Shown here: positions 1 through 9,579 of the stretch, piece after piece
Layout: every line of letters starts with the position of its first letter
How positions within the stretch are numbered: position 1 is the first letter of the stretch
Origin: Bacteroidota bacterium
GTDB taxonomy: Bacteria; Bacteroidota; Ignavibacteria; Ignavibacteriales; Melioribacteraceae
Reading direction: 5' to 3'
NCBI GenBank assembly: GCA_023447335.1
Contig: JAEXOD010000012.1
Span: 1-64,000 of the forward strand
DNA length: 64,000 bases
Made by a program: the position numbers and the translations under genes
Notes under the pieces: generated by a model
What the model was told of the DNA's origin: nothing
What the model saw: only the letters and a program-made list of their open reading frames with translations
Database searches by the model: none

Positions 1-338
1 CCTTTTGCCTTTCTTTTCCTCATACTGAGGCTACGTTTCCTTTTGATGAAACGGCGTTAGTTCTAAAAGTATTCGGAAAAATGTTTACTTTAACATCCAT
101 TGATTCGTTTGAGATAATTACGGTTAAAGCGTTACCTGAAGATGTTATTGAGCTTTGTGAGAGATATGAAGGAATAAACCCCGGGTATTATATGAATAAG
201 AAACACTGGGTTAGTATCGGAACTAAGAACAATATTTCGGATGAATTTATTAAACAACTAATTACGGATTCTTATAATTTGGTTGTAAAATCATTACCTA
301 AAAAAATTCAAAATGAATATTTTAGTGATTTTCACTGA
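1..338 (+). CDS. MmcQ/YjbR family protein, 5' end cut by window edge
   Basis: The reading frame is open from base 3, so the gene begins outside the window. The in-frame residues before the first methionine (CLSFPHTEATFPFD) match the YjbR-family N-terminal region, so the ATG at 81 is internal, not the start. The visible part carries the family signature GYYMNKKHW followed by a C-terminal stretch SYNLVVKSLPKK, as in the compact CyaY-like fold of MmcQ/YjbR proteins. Family members are about 115-120 residues, so only a few residues are missing. The biochemical role is not established; DNA binding has been suggested for the family. Its 3' end overlaps the convergent lipoprotein gene by 17 bp. Confidence 0.85.
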   Translation, partial: FCLSFPHTEATFPFDETALVLKVFGKMFTLTSIDSFEIITVKALPEDVIELCERYEGINPGYYMNKKHWVSIGTKNNISDEFIKQLITDSYNLVVKSLPKKIQNEYFSDFH

Positions 339-801
339 TTTTAACAAACTGTTTGTAAAGCTCAGTATCCTTGTTTTTTAATATTTGTTTTACGTAACCG
401 TATATTAGTAATTCAGAACGAATTATATTTTTAATCTCCGTTTTACTTTTCAATTTCTCGTTTTCTACAACAGAAGTACTTAATTCAAATAATAATTTAC
501 AACCTGTAATTATATTCTTTTCTAATTTTAATTTATCATCCAGCGTTAAATTCTTTGGATTTGAATAAATATCTGCTGCTAATGAAATAATAATAATAGC
601 ATTATCTGCTGATTTGTATTTTTCATTTTCTGTTGCAATTAATAAAAAGTATAATGCATCTGCTTTTCTTGAAGGATCTTTTTTAACCGTAGCAAGATGA
701 GCCATTCCGTTTCTATATGCTTCGTCAGCTTCCTTTTCATCAACTCCGCAAGAAACAATAAAAACAACTAATATAAGGTATAAAATTTTTTTATAGATCA
801 T
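322..801 (-). CDS. Hypothetical lipoprotein
   Basis: The 159-residue product begins with a short basic start, a hydrophobic segment (residues 5-16) and a lipobox-like FIVSCG with Cys18, so it is predicted to be a lipidated envelope protein. The mature part is mostly helical, with Lys/Asp-rich repeats around ALYFLLIATENEKY that resemble a TPR-like arrangement, but no family is recognised. Its start overlaps the end of the upstream peptidase gene by 11 bp, which indicates translational coupling in a leftward operon. Function unknown. Confidence 0.7.
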   Translation of the reverse strand: MIYKKILYLILVVFIVSCGVDEKEADEAYRNGMAHLATVKKDPSRKADALYFLLIATENEKYKSADNAIIIISLAADIYSNPKNLTLDDKLKLEKNIITGCKLLFELSTSVVENEKLKSKTEIKNIIRSELLIYGYVKQILKNKDTELYKQFVKISENH

Positions 802-2299
802 ATTGTTTTAAAAACTCTTTAATGTCTAAATCTTTTCCTGTCATTTTTATTACTTTATCTTTCCATCTTACCAATTCACCTTGTTCTAATAATTTTTCAG
901 TAATAAAACTACCCACATTTTTGTTTGTTACATAATCCTCTCCAAATTCTTTTTTAAGTGCATTATGTACCTGGCAAGAAATAATATCTGCTAAAAAATA
1001 ATTGTGTAGATATACCGGATAAGAAATGTATGTGGCAAAATCCGCATAATTAAATTTACTATTAAAAGCATCTTTTGCAAATAAAAAATGATTATATAAG
1101 CTATCACGAATTAGATTAGGATCTTTATCTAAATTTTTATAAAGCTCAATCTCCAATGTTATTGCGTATAAATGATAACGTAAATAAACAGCAGCATATT
1201 TATTAAAGGCAGAATCTTTTTTTACAATTTCATTATCGTTTAGTTCTAATATGTTATTTTTCCAAACTTTATTGTCTGTCATTTTGGCTATTGTTTCTGC
1301 AATACCTTCGGAAAAAGCAGGGCAGGTATTACCTAAACACCACTCGTACCCCTTTAAGATAGGATGCTCGGTTTTAGTAAACACACCTTGTAAACCGTGA
1401 CCTAATTCGTGCATATACACATTTATCGGTTGGTTGGTTTTTACTACAATTCTAAAATCAGTCGGTATTTTTATTGCTAAACCGTTTCCGCCGAAAGGAA
1501 TATCTTTTTCTACAAAACGAATAGGAAGAGAATGATAATCTATTCCTATGTTATTAAAGGTTAAATTAATTAAAGAATCTAATTTTTCATTAGGTATAAG
1601 GGCAGAAAACTTATTACGGTATGCAGTCCCAATTAATTTTCGAATATCTAATCCCGAAATTTCTTGTTTATTATCTTCTTTCTTAATTTTGTCAAGAAAA
1701 TGAATATATGGTTCTTTAGTTAAGTTATCAACCTGTTTAACAATTTCCTGAAAATAGTTAATATCAATATCGCTTAATAAAAATTGAAGTTCAGCATAAT
1801 TCTTATAGCCGAATTCAATAGCTTTTGCATTTCGTCTTTTCATTAATTCCAATATTAATGAGTTTATCTCTTCATCACTTGGTTTATCTCCTTCGCTATT
1901 ATCGCCCGCAACCCATTTTTCTAATTGGTCTTCTAAAGGAAAAATATCTTTATCAAAATCAATTTTTGCACCTAATAGAACATTGTTCCATACTTCAATT
2001 CTTCTTTTTAATACAGGATCTTTTATTTCGTTAATATTTTTGTACCAGGTTGTAATATTATTATTTAACTCTTCATCGGTAAACAAAGATAAATACCTTA
2101 AACGAGGAGTCTTTGTATCAGAAACATCTTCTCCGCTATATATATTCCAAGTTGCAATACCCATTTGTATTGAAATATCTTCAAATAATTTCTCTTTTTC
2201 ATCTAGAAATAATTTTAAATCTGCTTCAGATTTTGAAATCTCGCATCTAAGATTAATTACAAAAAATAATAAAAATATTATCAAAAAAGTCTTTTTCAT
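791..2299 (-). CDS. M2/M3-like zinc metallopeptidase (HExxH)
   Basis: The protein has 502 residues with a hydrophobic N-terminal signal (1-18). The zinc site HELGH is at residues 297-301, and the third ligand is in FSEGIAET (Glu331). That spacing and context correspond to the angiotensin-converting-enzyme-like M2 gluzincin family, in which HExxH is followed about 30 residues later by an FxE motif. Upstream helical regions fit the all-alpha fold. It probably acts as a carboxy-dipeptidase or oligopeptidase outside the cytoplasm. A Cys at residue 19 could be a lipidation site, but the preceding residues are a poor lipobox. It is co-transcribed with the SUKH gene 11 bp upstream and the lipoprotein downstream. 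Substrate is unknown. Confidence 0.75.
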   Translation of the reverse strand: MKKTFLIIFLLFFVINLRCEISKSEADLKLFLDEKEKLFEDISIQMGIATWNIYSGEDVSDTKTPRLRYLSLFTDEELNNNITTWYKNINEIKDPVLKRRIEVWNNVLLGAKIDFDKDIFPLEDQLEKWVAGDNSEGDKPSDEEINSLILELMKRRNAKAIEFGYKNYAELQFLLSDIDINYFQEIVKQVDNLTKEPYIHFLDKIKKEDNKQEISGLDIRKLIGTAYRNKFSALIPNEKLDSLINLTFNNIGIDYHSLPIRFVEKDIPFGGNGLAIKIPTDFRIVVKTNQPINVYMHELGHGLQGVFTKTEHPILKGYEWCLGNTCPAFSEGIAETIAKMTDNKVWKNNILELNDNEIVKKDSAFNKYAAVYLRYHLYAITLEIELYKNLDKDPNLIRDSLYNHFLFAKDAFNSKFNYADFATYISYPVYLHNYFLADIISCQVHNALKKEFGEDYVTNKNVGSFITEKLLEQGELVRWKDKVIKMTGKDLDIKEFLKQYDL

Positions 2300-2310
2300 A
2301 AATTACCTTC

Positions 2311-2901
2311 TTAATTGAAATATAACAATTTAGTTAAAGGATATTGATCTAAATATTGATCTAAAGTTACATTATTACCAACTTTTGCAAAATTTATGTC
2401 TCCTCCCATGTCAATATATGTAGAAAGGAAATCGGAGAAATCCAAAAATTTTAATTCCCACTCGTACCAAGGCTCGTCATGAATAGCTTCAAATATGCAT
2501 GATTCCCCATCGTTTAGCGGGTTAATAAAAACCAAGTGTTCGTTCATGCTTGTTCTTGCGAAAGGAATAAAAGGGTACTCGTTACTTCCCTTGGGTGTAA
2601 ATTTCCAGTTTTGAGAACTTCTTTTTGCATATGCGGTTGCCATTTCATCTAAACTAAAAATGTAATTACAATTCCAAATTTTATCGGCTGTACTCATGTC
2701 TAGGTTATTTGGGAATAAATCAATATAGCCGCCGTTAAAATTAGATAAAAATTGTTTATATGAATCAGGTAAAAAAATACTTAAATCTCTTTCAATATCA
2801 ACAATTAAATCAGAATTCGCTTTTTTATTAAATCTAAATAAATTTGGATCTTTTGCAACTAATTCGTTAATAATTTCAATTAAATTTTCAATCAATTTCA
2901 T
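2311..2901 (-). CDS. SMI1/KNR4 (SUKH) family protein
   Basis: The 196-residue soluble protein has the SUKH-domain core: an N-terminal helix, then the diagnostic run SIFLPDSYKQFLSNFNGG (about residues 47-64), and later strands ending in EWELKFLDFSDFLSTYID. SUKH proteins are widespread and are best known as immunity proteins in contact-dependent toxin systems, although many have housekeeping or unknown roles. No polymorphic toxin gene lies next to it. The neighbours are an epimerase 7 bp upstream and a peptidase 11 bp downstream on the same strand, so an immunity role is not supported by context. Confidence 0.75.
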   Translation of the reverse strand: MKLIENLIEIINELVAKDPNLFRFNKKANSDLIVDIERDLSIFLPDSYKQFLSNFNGGYIDLFPNNLDMSTADKIWNCNYIFSLDEMATAYAKRSSQNWKFTPKGSNEYPFIPFARTSMNEHLVFINPLNDGESCIFEAIHDEPWYEWELKFLDFSDFLSTYIDMGGDINFAKVGNNVTLDQYLDQYPLTKLLYFN

Positions 2902-2908
2902 ATTAGTT

Positions 2909-3817
2909 CTATTTGTTTATTAATAAATTTTGTAATGCTTGTTGTAATTGCGGAAATTGAAAAGTAAAACCGTTTTCTGATAATTTTTCAGGTTCAACTC
3001 TATTTCCTTTTGTTACTATGTAATGAGATTCGCCTAAAATAAGTCTAAGGATGAATTCGGGAACAATAAAAATACTTGGTCTATTAATTACATTACCTAA
3101 AGTTTTAGTAAAATGTTTCATTCTAACCGGATTTGGTGCGGTGGCATTAATCGCTCCGTAAATCGCTTTATTATCTAATGCAAAAATAAAAGAGTTAACT
3201 AAATCATCAATATGTATCCACGAAAACCATTGAGTTCCGTCTCCCAAAGGTCCGCCTATAAATAAATAGAACGGTAATAACATTTTACTCAAGGCTCCGC
3301 CGTCTTTAGAAAGTACAATGCCTATTCTAATAGCTACTTCTCTAATTCCCAATTTAGAAACTTCGAATGCTTCAGTTTCCCATCTTTCGCAAACTTTAGC
3401 TAAAAAATCCGAACCGGATAAGTCTTTTTCTGTAAAAGTTTTTGTTTCGCTTATACCGTAATATCCTATAGCTGAAGCTGTAATATAATTTTCAGGTTTA
3501 GGGTTTAAATAATTAATTATATTGATAATAGCTTTTGTTGAGGATACTCGGCTATCCAGTATCTTTTTTTTATATTCTCTTGTCCATCTATTGCCGGCAA
3601 CATTAACCCCGGCTAAATTTATAAATGAATCCGTATTTTCAAAAACTTTTAAATAATTTAGACTATAATCCGAGTATAATTTAACTTGAGGGAAAATATT
3701 TTTTAAATTATTGATATCACGTCCGATAACAATTATTTCATCATTCCGTTCAAGCAATTTTGCTACAAGTTTTTTACCAATAAGTCCGGTAGCTCCAGCT
3801 ACAGCAATTTTAGCCAT
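2909..3817 (-). CDS. TIGR01777-type SDR family epimerase (YfcH-like)
   Basis: The 302-residue protein starts with the Rossmann signature GATGLIGKKL (residues 8-17) and contains the family hallmarks NLAGVNVAG, SRVSSTKAI and SAIGYYG, with the catalytic-type Tyr in the last. The C-terminal extension (PEFILRLILGE and following) is the DUF1731 domain seen in YfcH/SulA-like proteins. These are NAD(P)-binding extended SDRs whose substrate is unknown in most bacteria. It is the first gene of the leftward four-gene run. The stretch between it and hemW carries no clear promoter that I can defend. Confidence 0.88.
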   Translation of the reverse strand: MAKIAVAGATGLIGKKLVAKLLERNDEIIVIGRDINNLKNIFPQVKLYSDYSLNYLKVFENTDSFINLAGVNVAGNRWTREYKKKILDSRVSSTKAIINIINYLNPKPENYITASAIGYYGISETKTFTEKDLSGSDFLAKVCERWETEAFEVSKLGIREVAIRIGIVLSKDGGALSKMLLPFYLFIGGPLGDGTQWFSWIHIDDLVNSFIFALDNKAIYGAINATAPNPVRMKHFTKTLGNVINRPSIFIVPEFILRLILGESHYIVTKGNRVEPEKLSENGFTFQFPQLQQALQNLLINK

Positions 3818-3942
3818 TTATTATACCAATTATTGTTTTACAATATAAACAAAAAAAATAAAATTCTAAACCAAATAATAGTTAAAATAGTTTTTTATTG
3901 AAATTATTCTTAAATTTGATTTTTAGTAAGCAAGGAATTTTT

Positions 3943-5073
3943 ATGATAGACTTAGCATGTTACATACATGTCCCTTTTTGTAAACATAAATGCATTTACT
4001 GCGATTTTTATTCGATCATTAAATTTGAGAATGTTAATGAATATATAAAATCATTATTAAAAGAGATTGATTATTATGCATCTGAGTATTCAAAAAGTCA
4101 TAAAATTAAAACAATTTTTTTTGGAGGCGGAACTCCCTCAATTCTTGAACCGAAAGCTATAGAAGAGATATTAAAATACTTAAGTAAGAAATTTACAATT
4201 GATAGTAGTCCTGAAATTACACTGGAAGCTAACCCGGGGACTTTGACATACAATAAATTAATAAATATTAAATCTGCGGGTATTAATCGCTTAAGTATTG
4301 GTGTACAATCATTTGATGATGATGATTTAACATACCTTACAAGAATACACAAAAGTAACGATGCAATAGAGATAATTAATTCTGCAAAAATAGCCGGATT
4401 TGAAAATTTAAGCTTAGATCTAATTTTTAATTTACCAAAACAAAGTAAAGAAAAATGGATTAAGAATTTGGATGCTGCAACAGCTTTACCCATAAATCAT
4501 ATTTCATGTTATAGTTTAATAGTTGAACCCGGAACTATACTTAACAAACAGGTTTTGGACGGAAAAGTTAAAATAAATGACGAAGATTATGATGCGGATT
4601 TATACGAAATAACGATTGAGTATTTAAAAAATAAAGGATTTGAACAATACGAAGTTTCTAATTTTGCAAAAAACGGATACCAATCATTACATAATAAATT
4701 TTATTGGGAGTACAAAGATTATCTGGGTTTAGGTCCTTCCGCTCACTCTTTTATTAACGGTATAAGATGGAGTAATTATACATCTTTAAGTTATTATATA
4801 AATTCAATAAGTAAAAAGAATGAAGCAATAATGTATAAAGAAACCTTAACAAATAAACAAAAGGTTGAAGAGTTTGTAATAATGGGATTAAGAGCTACGG
4901 GAATAAATTTAGAACAACTTAAAATAATTTCTCCCGAGTGGTTGAATATAAACAACAAATCTTTGAAATTCATGAAGGAAAAGGGATATTTAACTATAAC
5001 GGAACAATTTATCAAATTAACATCGTTAGGTTATCCTCTTTGTGACGAAATTTTGTTAAACTTAGAATATTAA
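3943..5073 (+). CDS. hemW: HemW-type radical SAM heme chaperone
   Basis: I place the start at the ATG at 3943 (376 residues). It is preceded by AAGGA at the right distance, and the alternative TTG at 3898 adds 15 residues not typical of the family. The N-terminus carries CX3CX2C (Cys13, Cys17, Cys20: PFCKHKCIYC) for the [4Fe-4S] cluster, followed by FFGGGTPS and the HemN-like C-terminal region. HemW proteins resemble coproporphyrinogen dehydrogenase but lack its first Cys region and bind heme, acting in heme insertion. A TAAATTTG box at 3911-3918 could be a promoter -7 element, though no -33 partner is at the usual distance. The symporter gene follows after 9 bp. Confidence 0.88.
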   Translation: MIDLACYIHVPFCKHKCIYCDFYSIIKFENVNEYIKSLLKEIDYYASEYSKSHKIKTIFFGGGTPSILEPKAIEEILKYLSKKFTIDSSPEITLEANPGTLTYNKLINIKSAGINRLSIGVQSFDDDDLTYLTRIHKSNDAIEIINSAKIAGFENLSLDLIFNLPKQSKEKWIKNLDAATALPINHISCYSLIVEPGTILNKQVLDGKVKINDEDYDADLYEITIEYLKNKGFEQYEVSNFAKNGYQSLHNKFYWEYKDYLGLGPSAHSFINGIRWSNYTSLSYYINSISKKNEAIMYKETLTNKQKVEEFVIMGLRATGINLEQLKIISPEWLNINNKSLKFMKEKGYLTITEQFIKLTSLGYPLCDEILLNLEY

Positions 5074-5082
5074 CGGGGAATT

Positions 5083-6306
5083 ATGATTAAACTTAAATTA
5101 CATTGGCAAATACTAATAGCAATAATCTTAGGAATTATTTGGGGTTTTGCTTTTCCGCAAAGTGTAAATTTTGTTAGTCCGCTTGGTGATTTGTTTTTAA
5201 GGGGATTAAAAATGTTAATAGTTCCTTTAGTTTTTAGTTCAATTGTTTCGGGAGTAACTAATATTTCCGGTGGAAATAGCTTAGGCAGATTGGGAATAAA
5301 AACAATTACATATTATATGGCAACAAGTTTGTTTGCCATTTTAACAGGTTTAGTGCTTGTGAATTTAATTAAACCCGGCTTGGGCAGTGATTTAGGATTT
5401 AAGGAAAATATTTCTAATTTGGGAATAACAAATGTTTCGTTAGAACAAACATTAATGAATATAATTCCGACAAATATTGTTAAATCACTTGCTGAAGGAG
5501 AAATGCTTGCAATAATATTTTTTTCATTATTATTAGGCTATTTTATTACTAAAAGTAATGAACCTGCCAAAACATTTTTAAGCAACTGGTTTACTTCTTT
5601 TTTTGATGTAATGATGAATATGACAATGTTTGTTATTAAATTTGCTCCGCTTGGGGTATTTGGAATAATTGTAAAATTAACAGTTCAGCAATCTGCAGAT
5701 GGGAAGTTTCTTGAAGTATTAGGGCATTTAGGAATATATATGTTAACGGTATTATCGGCTTTAATTATACATTCGTTTATAACCTTACCGCTATTATTAA
5801 AAGTTTTAGGAAAAGTGGATCCGATAAAACATATAAAAGCAATGAGCGAAGTATTTCTAACCGCATTTTCAACTTCTTCGTCAAATGCAACTTTGCCTTT
5901 AACGATAGAGGCAGTTGAAAATAATTGCGGTGTATCTAATAAAATATCTTCTTTTACATTACCTTTAGGGGCAACTATTAATATGGACGGCACTGCGTTG
6001 TATGAATGTGTTGCCGCTATGTTTATTGCACAAGCTTATGGTATAGAGTTGAGCTTTGCACAGCAATCTATTGTTGTGTTAACTTCTTTGCTGGCATCTA
6101 TCGGGGCAGCGGGAATTCCTATGGCGGGACTTGTAATGATGTCAATTGTTTTAAGTGCTGTGGGTTTGCCTTTAGAAGGAATAGGATTAATTATGGCAGT
6201 AGATAGAATATTGGACATGTGCCGAACTACAGTAAATGTGTTTAGCGATACCTGTGGTGCCGTTATAATTGCATCTTCTGAAGGAGAACAATTAAAAATT
6301 AAGTGA
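5083..6306 (+). CDS. Dicarboxylate/amino acid:cation symporter (DAACS family)
   Basis: This 407-residue integral membrane protein has about eight transmembrane helices and two re-entrant hairpins typical of GltP/DctA transporters. The diagnostic motifs are present in order: serine-rich hairpin FSTSSSNATLPLT (near residue 266), GATINMDGTALYE containing NMDGT, GAAGIPMAGLVMM in the second hairpin, and DRILDMCRTTVNVFSD in TM8. The last bears the Asp and Arg that in GltPh-like proteins bind the substrate amino group and side-chain carboxylate; the Arg points to acidic substrates (aspartate, glutamate or C4-dicarboxylates). It probably shares a transcript with hemW. Exact substrate cannot be read from sequence. 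Confidence 0.92.
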   Translation: MIKLKLHWQILIAIILGIIWGFAFPQSVNFVSPLGDLFLRGLKMLIVPLVFSSIVSGVTNISGGNSLGRLGIKTITYYMATSLFAILTGLVLVNLIKPGLGSDLGFKENISNLGITNVSLEQTLMNIIPTNIVKSLAEGEMLAIIFFSLLLGYFITKSNEPAKTFLSNWFTSFFDVMMNMTMFVIKFAPLGVFGIIVKLTVQQSADGKFLEVLGHLGIYMLTVLSALIIHSFITLPLLLKVLGKVDPIKHIKAMSEVFLTAFSTSSSNATLPLTIEAVENNCGVSNKISSFTLPLGATINMDGTALYECVAAMFIAQAYGIELSFAQQSIVVLTSLLASIGAAGIPMAGLVMMSIVLSAVGLPLEGIGLIMAVDRILDMCRTTVNVFSDTCGAVIIASSEGEQLKIK

Positions 6307-6413
6307 TTCTTTTAAATTCATAAAAAAGAGCTTATTTACTGCTTTTAATACTTTTGATTTAAGTAAACTTTGTTTATTAATGTTGAATTAAGCTAATAAA
6401 ATATTTAATGATT

Positions 6414-7118
6414 TTAATACAAATCGAATAAATCACTTACTCTTTCATAATCTTCCGGAACGGAAAAAAGTTTATCATCAAGTTTTTTATTTTGAATATT
6501 TATAAGCTCGTATGTAACAATCAGTTTACCGTATTTTGCTTCTCCGCGATATGTTTTTTTTATAAAAACCGGCAAATATCCTTGTTCTAAAACATATTCA
6601 ACTTCATCAATTTCGGAATGTTCGGCAACAGGGTGTTTTATTATCCCGTATGATTTGTTTATCCAAATTTGATATTCCCAAAAAGGAACAATATTAGTTC
6701 CTTCAGGAACGGTAAGGCTATCTAAAAATCTTATACTTTTACATTTTATATTATTAATTGTTTTTTGCTCGTTTGTTTCACTTTTTATATATAAATTTTT
6801 TCGTTTCAAATTTAACTCTGAAAAAAAGACCGAATCATAACAATCCTTAATATAATAAGCAAAGAATTTTTTGTTTTCTTCGTTAATTAAATATGTGTTA
6901 TTTTTCTCGGTAATAAATAAACGGTCGTTAACAACTTCCTTAATTCTAGAATTACCGTTTTTAAGATAAACAATAACAGTATCCGGTTTATCCATTGTTT
7001 CTGCTTCGTTATAATAAACATAAGTTAATATTCCCTCAAAAGGTTCTGGTTCATTTTGGCAGCCGATCAATAATAACGAAGTAGCAAAGAGTATTAATAA
7101 GTATCGTAAAGAATGCAT
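6414..7118 (-). CDS. Hypothetical lipoprotein (DUF4412/GLPGLI-like)
   Basis: The product has 234 residues with a signal peptide and lipobox LLIGC (Cys20), so it should be anchored in the outer or inner membrane facing the periplasm. The mature part is rich in beta-strand residues and has the outline of small envelope proteins of the DUF4412/GLPGLI type: an initial GILTYVYY strand, a repeated K/N-rich middle, and a C-terminal KYGKLIVTYELINIQ strand. This assignment rests on general pattern only. It is monocistronic, convergent to the symporter gene, with no strong terminator seen between them. Confidence 0.6.
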   Translation of the reverse strand: MHSLRYLLILFATSLLLIGCQNEPEPFEGILTYVYYNEAETMDKPDTVIVYLKNGNSRIKEVVNDRLFITEKNNTYLINEENKKFFAYYIKDCYDSVFFSELNLKRKNLYIKSETNEQKTINNIKCKSIRFLDSLTVPEGTNIVPFWEYQIWINKSYGIIKHPVAEHSEIDEVEYVLEQGYLPVFIKKTYRGEAKYGKLIVTYELINIQNKKLDDKLFSVPEDYERVSDLFDLY

Positions 7119-7357
7119 AAGTTAATCCTGATGTAGTATTTAATACATTAAAGTATGATTAATGATTTATGACTAATAATATTTAATTTTGTTTGTAACA
7201 CATTATAATGTTTTGTAATATTTTAAAAATAAAACCCGGTAGATCCAAATAAAATTGTTTTAGTTTTATGCGGTAATTTAAAAGTTGTTGCTAATATTTT
7301 TATGTTATAAAAAACAGAGTGTTACGAATAGCTATAGATATATATCGCCAAAAGTAT

Positions 7358-8479
7358 TTACAACTTAACCATATTACAAATTTCTTTAGTAAAGTTTTCC
7401 CAACTATATTTATCTTTTTCGGATTTTATATTTTCGCTAAATTCAGACTCTTTATTCTCGTTATAATATTTCATTATTGCATCGGCAATCTCGTTTGGGT
7501 TGTTAGGATTTCGCAAGTAACCATTTAATCCGTCTTTAATAACTTCTCCCAAACCTCCGACATTAGTTGCAATAATCGGTTTGTTAAAGTTGTTCGCAAT
7601 TTGAATTATCCCGCTTTGAGTAGCGTCTTTATAAGGCAAAACAACAACATCTGAAGCACAGAAGTAATACTTTACTTCATCGGTGGGAATAAAATCGGTA
7701 AAAAGTTTAATTTTTTCATGTAAACTATATTTAGCAATTAAATCCAAGTACTTCTGTTTATCCGTATAAAATTCTCCTGCAACAAGTAAAGTGAAATCAA
7801 GTTTGTCTTTAATTAAGTTTACCGCTTCTATTAAAGTATCTAAACCTTTATAGTCCCTAATAAAGCCAAAAAATAGAAATGCCTTATCCGTATTTATCCC
7901 TAAGCGTCTTTTTGCATCTTCTTTTTTTACTAATTCTCCGAAATTTGAATAAACGGGATGGAAAGAGAGGATGCTATTAGCTTTTGGCTTAATGATATGT
8001 AAATCATTTAAAACACTTTTGGACATTGTGACGAAATAATCTACTTTGTTAAAAAACCACTTAGTTAATAAAATATCACCGGGCCGTTTTTCATGAGGTA
8101 TAACATTATCACAAATAACCATAGCTTTAGAATGTTTATTAAACTTTGCAACTTTTAATATTGTAGCAAAACAAGGAGCAAAAAAAGGCATCCAATATTT
8201 GAATATTATTAAATCCGGTTTATCCTCCTTTAATTTATATCCGACTTTTAGCCAATTAAAAGGGTTAATCGAATCAACTAATACTTGCGAAGGAATTTTT
8301 TCGGTAGTATCTCCGGCTTCCAATTGCGATTTGCCCGGAAAAAGGATAGAAGGATATTGACGCTTAAATGTTATTACATTTACCGAATGTTCTTTAACTA
8401 ATGTTTTATATAGTAATCCGTTAAAATGGGCAATTCCGCCTCGTAAAGGATAAGCTGTTGAAAGAATGGTTATTTTCAT
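7358..8479 (-). CDS. Glycosyltransferase family 4
   Basis: The 373-residue cytoplasmic protein has a GT-B architecture. The N-terminal Rossmann domain begins ITILSTAYPLRGGIAHFN, the glycine-rich acceptor loop. The C-terminal domain contains FFGFIRDYKGLDTLIEAV, the nucleotide-sugar region PYKDATQSGIIQIA and NKPIIATNVGGLGEVI, which form the EX7E-like GT4 motif region. It transfers a sugar from a nucleotide donor during surface polysaccharide or LPS synthesis. Its start overlaps the end of the GT9 gene by 4 bp, so the two are translationally coupled. Donor and acceptor are unknown. Confidence 0.9.
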   Translation of the reverse strand: MKITILSTAYPLRGGIAHFNGLLYKTLVKEHSVNVITFKRQYPSILFPGKSQLEAGDTTEKIPSQVLVDSINPFNWLKVGYKLKEDKPDLIIFKYWMPFFAPCFATILKVAKFNKHSKAMVICDNVIPHEKRPGDILLTKWFFNKVDYFVTMSKSVLNDLHIIKPKANSILSFHPVYSNFGELVKKEDAKRRLGINTDKAFLFFGFIRDYKGLDTLIEAVNLIKDKLDFTLLVAGEFYTDKQKYLDLIAKYSLHEKIKLFTDFIPTDEVKYYFCASDVVVLPYKDATQSGIIQIANNFNKPIIATNVGGLGEVIKDGLNGYLRNPNNPNEIADAIMKYYNENKESEFSENIKSEKDKYSWENFTKEICNMVKL

Positions 8480-9570
8480 TTCAGCAATTTTTGAGTCAGT
8501 TCAAAAACCGTATTCGGAGTAATTGTGTCCATACAAAAGTATTCAGCATTTTTACATTTACCGCTGTAAAAACATTTACATTCTTTTGTGGGTTCAACAA
8601 TTTCGCCTAATCCAAAAAGATGAAATTCGTTTTTATTAAAAATATTATTAAATAATATTATTTTTTTGTTAAGAGCCAAAGTAATATGCATTGCCATTGT
8701 AACGGCTGTAACTATAAGGTTGCAACGGTTTAGCAAATTTATAAAAGTAGGTAACTGATAATATCCGAAATATTTTGCACCCGAAAGTTTTGCAATTTCT
8801 TTGTTTTTTAAATCTTCTTGTTCGCCGCCTAATAAAATTACTTCAAAATTGTTGTTAATAAGCATTTTGGCAAGTTCAATCCAATTTTCGGTTTTCCAAA
8901 GTCTGCTGCTCCATCTTCCTCCACAACCTGTATTAAACCCAATAATTTTTTTGTTTGAATCTATTTCCCAATCTTTACCAAAGTCATCAAAACTATTTAA
9001 TATATATTTTTCACCATTATAATTAAAACCACAAATTTCAAATATTTCTTCTAAATAATGTTTTGTGTTCAATTTATTTAAATCATCAAAAACACCGGTT
9101 AAAAACTTAGCTTTAGCATCTTTATCCGCCGGTGCGGTTAACCCATTTTTTAAAATAAATCCTTTTTTTACTTTACTTTTAACTGTATTGAATAGAGCAC
9201 AAGCTTCTCTATCTTTATCCAAATTTACAGAAAAATCAAATTCAATGTTTTGAATTAAAGTAACTGATTCAAAATTATATTTTAATACATAATCAATTTC
9301 AGAAGGAATAACATCAGGAGTATAAGTGAGCCAATAAATTTTACTATTGGGGTATTTATCCCTAATCGGTTTAATTAAAGGAGTAGTTCTAATAACATCC
9401 CCAATTGCGCCTAATTTAATTATTAAGATCTTGTGCTCGCTTTTAGCGTAATAAGAACAATTAGAGCCCTCGGCATCAACACATTTTACACTATACAACT
9501 TATGAGGTTTACACGGAATATCACCTTTAAAGTGAGTGCAGTCATATTTTATATTATCAAAACTTATCAT
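8476..9570 (-). CDS. Glycosyltransferase family 9 (heptosyltransferase-like) with N-terminal Cys cluster
   Basis: The 364-residue protein contains the GT9 signature ILIIKLGAIGDVIRTTPLI (residues 48-66), a conserved basic-Gly motif FNTGCGGRWSSRLW, and a C-terminal region with four Cys residues (CKC, GKC, FCM) ending in CMDTITPNTVFELTQK, as in ADP-heptose:LPS heptosyltransferases. An unusual N-terminal extension of about 45 residues has four Cys at about positions 11, 20, 30 and 38 and may bind a metal. It lies in a run of three glycosyltransferases, which fits LPS core or O-chain assembly at the cytoplasmic membrane face. The ADP-heptose donor is the family inference, not shown by the sequence. 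Confidence 0.88.
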   Translation of the reverse strand: MISFDNIKYDCTHFKGDIPCKPHKLYSVKCVDAEGSNCSYYAKSEHKILIIKLGAIGDVIRTTPLIKPIRDKYPNSKIYWLTYTPDVIPSEIDYVLKYNFESVTLIQNIEFDFSVNLDKDREACALFNTVKSKVKKGFILKNGLTAPADKDAKAKFLTGVFDDLNKLNTKHYLEEIFEICGFNYNGEKYILNSFDDFGKDWEIDSNKKIIGFNTGCGGRWSSRLWKTENWIELAKMLINNNFEVILLGGEQEDLKNKEIAKLSGAKYFGYYQLPTFINLLNRCNLIVTAVTMAMHITLALNKKIILFNNIFNKNEFHLFGLGEIVEPTKECKCFYSGKCKNAEYFCMDTITPNTVFELTQKLLK

Positions 9571-9579
9571 ATTAAATAA

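Noticed and set aside
1825..2318. Rightward ORFs opposite the metallopeptidase gene
   Set aside because: They are antisense to a well-supported peptidase gene with the HELGH motif, have no ribosome-binding sites, and look like shadows of AT-rich codons.
2311..2901. SUKH protein as an immunity gene of a toxin system
   Set aside because: No toxin, secretion or polymorphic-toxin gene is adjacent; neighbours are an epimerase and a peptidase.
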